DNA of 64,000 nucleotides, taken from Nitzschia sp. DOCU1. Its lineage: Eukaryota; Bacillariophyta; Bacillariophyceae; Bacillariales; Bacillariaceae. The notes below the pieces were generated by a model. That model ran no database searches. It was not told the origin of the DNA and saw nothing but the letters and a program-made list of their open reading frames with translations. Both the position numbers and the translations under genes were made by a program. This document shows positions 60,701 through 64,000 of this stretch, piece after piece. Within the stretch, counting starts at the first letter, position 1. Each line of letters starts with the position of its first letter. The stretch is taken from NCBI GenBank assembly GCA_951394045.1, contig OX595991.1, positions 558,001 to 622,000 of the forward strand. Direction: 5' to 3'.

Positions 60701-63692
60701 CGTTGACTTGTTCGCTCGTCTCGAGTTTGGCAGAGTCGCTAATGAGCTTGTCTGGTGCGCCGCGGTCTCGAATGAGATCTTCTAGCGTGTTGACGAATTG
60801 TTTTTCGGACTTCATGCCGTAAACGTCGGTAACTAACGTGTTATTACCTACATAGAGCTGTGCGCAATTCGCTCCTGTCTCAATATCGCGTGTGTCGCTG
60901 AATACCGTGTCTGTGGCGACGGATTCATTACGGCGTTTCACGTTAAGTGCGGGATAGGGCGACTTGTAGAAGTTCCTGAGATGACTGCTCATCGGGACTC
61001 TTGCGTACTGCGTCGTGGCCTCCATCGTCCGCTTGACTACGTCTTCTGGGAGCCACGCGAAGTGTCGGCGTAAAGATGCGTAGTCTGGCGTCTTAGCTTT
61101 AACGTGGGGCGAAGCAAACTCATAAGTGCCGTCTACGTTACTTAGAGTCCCAGATCCCGTAGTCAATGCCTCTACGTTATTCGCGTAATTAGGATGCTTC
61201 GGATTCGGCACGAGGTCTCGCATGCGCCATACCGTCTTGTCGCTGGGGCCGATCCATTCGTCTATGTCGTCTGGGTCCGACGATTCGACAGCTGAGTCTT
61301 CGACTGTCTCGACTACTAACATGTCGTCGGGTAACAGCACGTTCTCGAGCGCTTGGCTGTTGTCGATACGAGCAGAGGCTACGATTGTGGTCTTCCTGTA
61401 GTTACCGTGTACGTCAAAATTAGTGCCGTTATCGTAGCTACTTGCGTCTAGTTCTGTCGCATCGACGTCCTTGGGAAATTCCATATCAAGGATCGACGGA
61501 TCCCATTCGGCGTCAGATGTCATAACGACATGCGGTAGCGAATCCCATTCGTCGTCGGTGTGGGGACGTATGTCCATGAAAGGTAGCCCGTTGCGGATGT
61601 GCAGCGGAAACTCGAAACCGTCGCTAGTAGTAATTAGCTGACCGTTCTTGTCTACCTTCCTAGATTTATCGCTAACTAAGTTCTTGTAGTGTTCTAGCTG
61701 ACCGGATGAGTGAATACTGGGTCCGCGTTGTACACCAGCATACTGGTGGAACACGACGACGACAGGTCCGCGATTGTTGGTCTGCACAAGACCACCGCAA
61801 GTAACGATCGGAATGTTCGTTAGTTGGTGCTTGTCGATGCCTTCGACGTTGACGGACCTGTCGGGGGACATATTGATGATCCTGACGTCGTTGCCAGCAA
61901 GCCCTCCGTTGGCGCCTCTATCGATGAGAGAGCCCTTCTTTGGACGCTTAAGCTTGGAGATGCGATAGACGTTCGTCGCGGAGATACGGCGGTACACTCC
62001 GTCGTCGCCCTCGAATTCCTCCCCAATCTCGATCTCCGTTAAGGATACGCTTGCGGTCCGTTGCGGGTTGTCGGGCTGTCCGTGAGGCTTGTCGGACTTT
62101 CTCGCGTATTGCGGGGATAGAAGGCGTCGCGGATCGCCGGGGGGAAGCCGCTTGGCAGCGAGAGCAGTCAGGACGTTGTTGTCGAACTGGTCGTCGATCT
62201 GCCCCTGGTCATCGGGGGATTCCTCGTTCGTCGATTCCGGGGAAGCGGAAGCAAAGTTTACCTTGCGTCTGTTGTTCCGTCCGCGGTTGCCGGGGCCACG
62301 ATTGGTCCTGGTGGTCGAGGCATCTGGCTTCGTCAGGATGGTCGCCTTGCTGTCGTCGTCGAGCGAGTCCCAGATGCGTCGCGCTTCGGGACTGAGGGCG
62401 TGCCATTGCGTTGCAGTCATGCGACTACCAGGTTTGGCGTCGACGGCATAGGCGGTGTACTCTGTGAATGCTACGTCGTCGTCCTCATCGTCGGACTGGC
62501 TAAAGGGGTCGTAGTAGTTGGATATGTCATGGCTATAGACTGTTCTTCTTCTAGGGTTCGCTATCGCCTTACTACTGTTAGCTAAGCCACGACTGTTCCG
62601 GTCGTATAGTTGGGCGGCGGCTCGTAGAAGGTCAAAGTATTTAGGAAAGGTCTGTGTTTTCCCCGAGCTAGCGGTGACGATGTCGCAAGTGTGGGCAACT
62701 TGCCTGAGATCGGGTATGGCGGATACGGACTTCTGTAGCATGTACAGCTTCATCTCGCTATCGACGGGCGGATTAGGATGATTCAACTCGTCAAGCTGTC
62801 GCACTTTCTCGAGCCAGCTGACTATGAATTCTTCTGTGTTGCGGTGTTTTCCATCCGCGACGTCCATGAGCGTAAGTGACTTGTAGAGTTCTGCACGTCC
62901 CATCTTTGCGCTCATGGAGTTCCTGTAATAGTCTAGCAGTTCGGCCGTGAGCGATTGTGCGTCATACGTGTCCTTATATTTAATCCTTAGCTCCATACCG
63001 TGAAGCGTTTGGAGGACGTTACAGTAAACGGAGTACACGTATTTCTGCTTCTCTCGGAATAAGTCAGGATCACTGGGCATATGCTTTGTGTCCAGTACTT
63101 CGCTTACGTCTTGTGCCGACGCGATTGCCTGGAAAGACATCCACCACGTCTCGAATTTGCGGTCATCGTTCAGTGGCTTAAATGCTGCAGCGTCGCGCTT
63201 GATGCCACGTTTGAAGGATTCGACTGGTGTGATTGCATTGCTCTTCGCCACGTGCGCATTGGCAGTCGGGTTCACGTTGGTGCCGATCCAGACGGAGCTG
63301 AGTCTATATTCAGTGAACTGGTCAGCGGTGACGTTTAACCATTCTTGACTACTAAGTTTAATATTGTTGTCTCGATCCATCATGATCGAGAATCCCTTAA
63401 GTAGCTTCAGCATCCCTCGATGATGCGTGGGCAGGCTCAGCTTGATCAACTGGTTGTTGCTGTCTTTCTTCTTGTCGACGCCTTGATCATCTCGTTCAAA
63501 GTACGTCAAGTTGTCTATATCGTCGTCGGACATAAACGAGGTCACGTGCGTGATGTCGGAGATAAGGTTGTCCAACAACACATAGTGGACGGGGTTCATT
63601 TCGGCTTGTGGGAAGCCGAGTAGTGCCGAAAGGACGTGCTCCATCGCCTTCTTTGCCGGGGACTGTTGTCCGGATCGCGTTCCGCTTGCCAT
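57744..63692 (-). CDS. Copia-type gag-pol polyprotein
   Basis: 1982 aa in one uninterrupted frame. The first ~500 residues are Gag-like, with no CCHC zinc knuckle that I could find. The protease motif is DRGANGG at residue ~591 instead of the usual D(S/T)G. The integrase core has ATDTVFSD, LISDSAKLE and QNYAENRY as the likely D, D, E positions; the HHCC zinc finger in front is not recognisable. RT has YATDIGNAYLEA, YKALYGLRSSGKMWHQRL and YVDD at ~1593. RNase H follows (VDANLYHC, TYGAEFVAG, FGDNKSVVDSA, ELNLADILSKHWG). No stop or frameshift was seen, so the copy may be young. Confidence 0.92.
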   Translation of the reverse strand: MASGTRSGQQSPAKKAMEHVLSALLGFPQAEMNPVHYVLLDNLISDITHVTSFMSDDDIDNLTYFERDDQGVDKKKDSNNQLIKLSLPTHHRGMLKLLKGFSIMMDRDNNIKLSSQEWLNVTADQFTEYRLSSVWIGTNVNPTANAHVAKSNAITPVESFKRGIKRDAAAFKPLNDDRKFETWWMSFQAIASAQDVSEVLDTKHMPSDPDLFREKQKYVYSVYCNVLQTLHGMELRIKYKDTYDAQSLTAELLDYYRNSMSAKMGRAELYKSLTLMDVADGKHRNTEEFIVSWLEKVRQLDELNHPNPPVDSEMKLYMLQKSVSAIPDLRQVAHTCDIVTASSGKTQTFPKYFDLLRAAAQLYDRNSRGLANSSKAIANPRRRTVYSHDISNYYDPFSQSDDEDDDVAFTEYTAYAVDAKPGSRMTATQWHALSPEARRIWDSLDDDSKATILTKPDASTTRTNRGPGNRGRNNRRKVNFASASPESTNEESPDDQGQIDDQFDNNVLTALAAKRLPPGDPRRLLSPQYARKSDKPHGQPDNPQRTASVSLTEIEIGEEFEGDDGVYRRISATNVYRISKLKRPKKGSLIDRGANGGLAGNDVRIINMSPDRSVNVEGIDKHQLTNIPIVTCGGLVQTNNRGPVVVVFHQYAGVQRGPSIHSSGQLEHYKNLVSDKSRKVDKNGQLITTSDGFEFPLHIRNGLPFMDIRPHTDDEWDSLPHVVMTSDAEWDPSILDMEFPKDVDATELDASSYDNGTNFDVHGNYRKTTIVASARIDNSQALENVLLPDDMLVVETVEDSAVESSDPDDIDEWIGPSDKTVWRMRDLVPNPKHPNYANNVEALTTGSGTLSNVDGTYEFASPHVKAKTPDYASLRRHFAWLPEDVVKRTMEATTQYARVPMSSHLRNFYKSPYPALNVKRRNESVATDTVFSDTRDIETGANCAQLYVGNNTLVTDVYGMKSEKQFVNTLEDLIRDRGAPDKLISDSAKLETSEQVNDILRALNIQDWQSEPHKQFQNYAENRYNHVKRVTNNLLNFSGSPADTWLLCMKYTCFVLSRVASKAINYEIPLQRLTGSTVDTSVLLRFHWWEPVYYAVHEPSFPSESTEAIGHFVGIAENVGHAMTYKILTLDTNKIICRSHVRSALDPNKPNRSVLAMFDGEKEPLSKIQFVKSRTDFVSDNGVEHLKQDAISDNSENPEEPSASPTPKMRTFVVNDYADLIGRSFLMNPLENGEIHRARVIEAIAKHDETLASGSERYKFRCKVDNDRYEEILSYNEILAHIERDMQNDIVWRYKRILSHSHVKPDDLDYDGCEWNVMVENESGEIYTVPLTILAKDDPVVCAIYARDNKLLSTPGWKRFKKIAARQKLLFRMANQAKLRSFRTAPKYQYGVEIPRDYAHAVLLDKRDGTTHWQDATRAKMAQLFDYSTFIDKGHRNDNPFPSGFKKIRVQLVFACKHDGRRKARLVANGNLTDIPVDSVYSGVVSLRGLRIMLFLSELNGLEAYATDIGNAYLEATTGEKVFIIGGPEFGPLENHILVIYKALYGLRSSGKMWHQRLAECLRAEGFSPCKAEPDIWMRKGENDDYYEYIAVYVDDLCLSLTAPTKFLEDVLVKKYGFKLKGSEPIKFHLGCDFERDEDGTLCMVPRKYIERMVSQYERMFGKKPSSVMTSPIEKNDHPETDESEFLLADDVTKYQSLIGSAQWAVSLGRIDITTAVMTLSSFRAMPRRGHLERACRLVGYLAKYKSAKIRFRTHEPDYSDLPIPEYDWTYQYGEAVEQIPDDTPRPLGKTVVLTHYVDANLYHCMVTGRSVTGILHFMNTTPIDWFSKKQATVETATYGAEFVAGRTCVEQIIDLRLTLRYLGVRITSRSYMFGDNKSVVDSAMKPQSKLHKRHTALSFHRVRESIAAGFVVFTHINSELNLADILSKHWGHAQVWHLLKPLLFHEGDTVECQAAGERYVKKKKEDGIVSPSSQASGSDRI

Positions 63693-64000
63693 CCTGCTGG
63701 TTATCCGGGATAAGCGTCTCGAAAACGCTAGTTATCCCGAATAGGGTTCTTCTAAGTGAGCGAGACCGGTCCACAATAACCAGTAACCTCACGGTTCTTC
63801 TCTCTGTTAATTCTTGTGCGCCGAGCAGATTTACCCTCCTTCGAAGCTCAATAGCCAGGAGTCGTCGAGCTCGTTCAACGCAGTTTCTGTCTCTTTCGAG
63901 ACTTAACAACTAGCCGTATGCCCCGGAATGCTATTCCGATCGTAGTTATTGGCAGGCAACGGAATCCTCGTAGTGTGCGATCTGGTGCAAACAATTAAGC
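63693..64000. other. Retrotransposon 5' leader
   Basis: Untranslated region upstream of the gag-pol start. It contains a strong inverted repeat (63705-63740). No tRNA-complementary primer-binding site was recognised with confidence. Confidence 0.5.
63705..63740. other. Hairpin in the retrotransposon leader
   Basis: The arms CCGGGATAAGCGT and ACGCTAGTTATCCCG pair around a short CTCGAAA loop, with a two-base bulge. The hairpin lies about 13 bases before the gag-pol start codon. Confidence 0.8.

Larger units (their letters stand above)
57744..64000 (-). mobile_element. CoDi-like Ty1/copia LTR retrotransposon (5' end outside window)
   Basis: Minus-strand element with one long gag-pol frame and the copia domain order protease, integrase, RT, RNase H. 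The polyprotein end runs through GGGGAG into TGATAGAATT, which could be the polypurine tract and the start of the 3' LTR at 57756 (inference). AATAAA signals lie at about 57609 and 57625 on the minus strand. No segment of the 308-bp leader upstream of the start codon matches the region below 57756, so the 5' LTR is probably beyond 64000 and the LTR length is unknown. Confidence 0.85.

Overview
This window is nuclear DNA of a diatom, probably a pennate one (inference). The main evidence is a cytochrome-b5-fused fatty acid desaturase whose first eleven residues match the Phaeodactylum delta-5 desaturase as I recall it. Other evidence: nucleus-encoded plastid sigma factor and PPR proteins with leader peptides, HPG-motif repeats of the diatom DUF6824 type, a CoDi-type Ty1/copia polyprotein, and twelve short GT-AG introns of about 68-102 nt that I could place by phase and homology.

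Layout. 0-16 kb: the 3' end of an aldo/keto reductase, the elongation factor Spt6 (one intron), ALG14 (one intron), an intergenic tandem repeat with two TATA-like boxes, and a large USP32-like ubiquitin protease (two introns) ending in a CaaX box. 16-25 kb: an FkbM methyltransferase, the PP4 phosphatase catalytic subunit, and a disturbed locus. There a PP4-OTU gene pair has been tandemly duplicated, leaving a complete PP4, a truncated chimeric OTU gene, PP4 fragments, about 1.5 kb of foreign-looking DNA with a repeat-bearing ORF, and a complete OTU gene with a signal peptide. The delta-5 desaturase follows. 25-40 kb: an F-box/MSP-like/multi-membrane-span protein, an SLC13-type anion permease carrying four RCK_C-like domains and an ACT domain, an importin-alpha-like protein, a PLP aminotransferase, and a DUF6824-like protein with a C-terminal membrane anchor.

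40-57 kb: two copies of a four-membrane-span family and two copies of an HMG-box family lie in mirror-image order (4TM+, HMG-, then HMG+, 4TM-). Between them sit a membrane LRR protein, a PPR protein and a plastid sigma factor; the last two are adjacent and on the same strand. 57.7-64 kb: an apparently intact copia polyprotein on the minus strand, with its 5' LTR outside the window or unrecognised.

Most genes are unrelated housekeeping functions, as expected for a compact algal genome. No prokaryote-style operon, CRISPR array, rRNA or tRNA was found. The parts that look least described are the ACT/RCK_C permease, the F-box-MSP membrane protein, the duplicated PP4-OTU locus, and the mirrored 4TM/HMG families.
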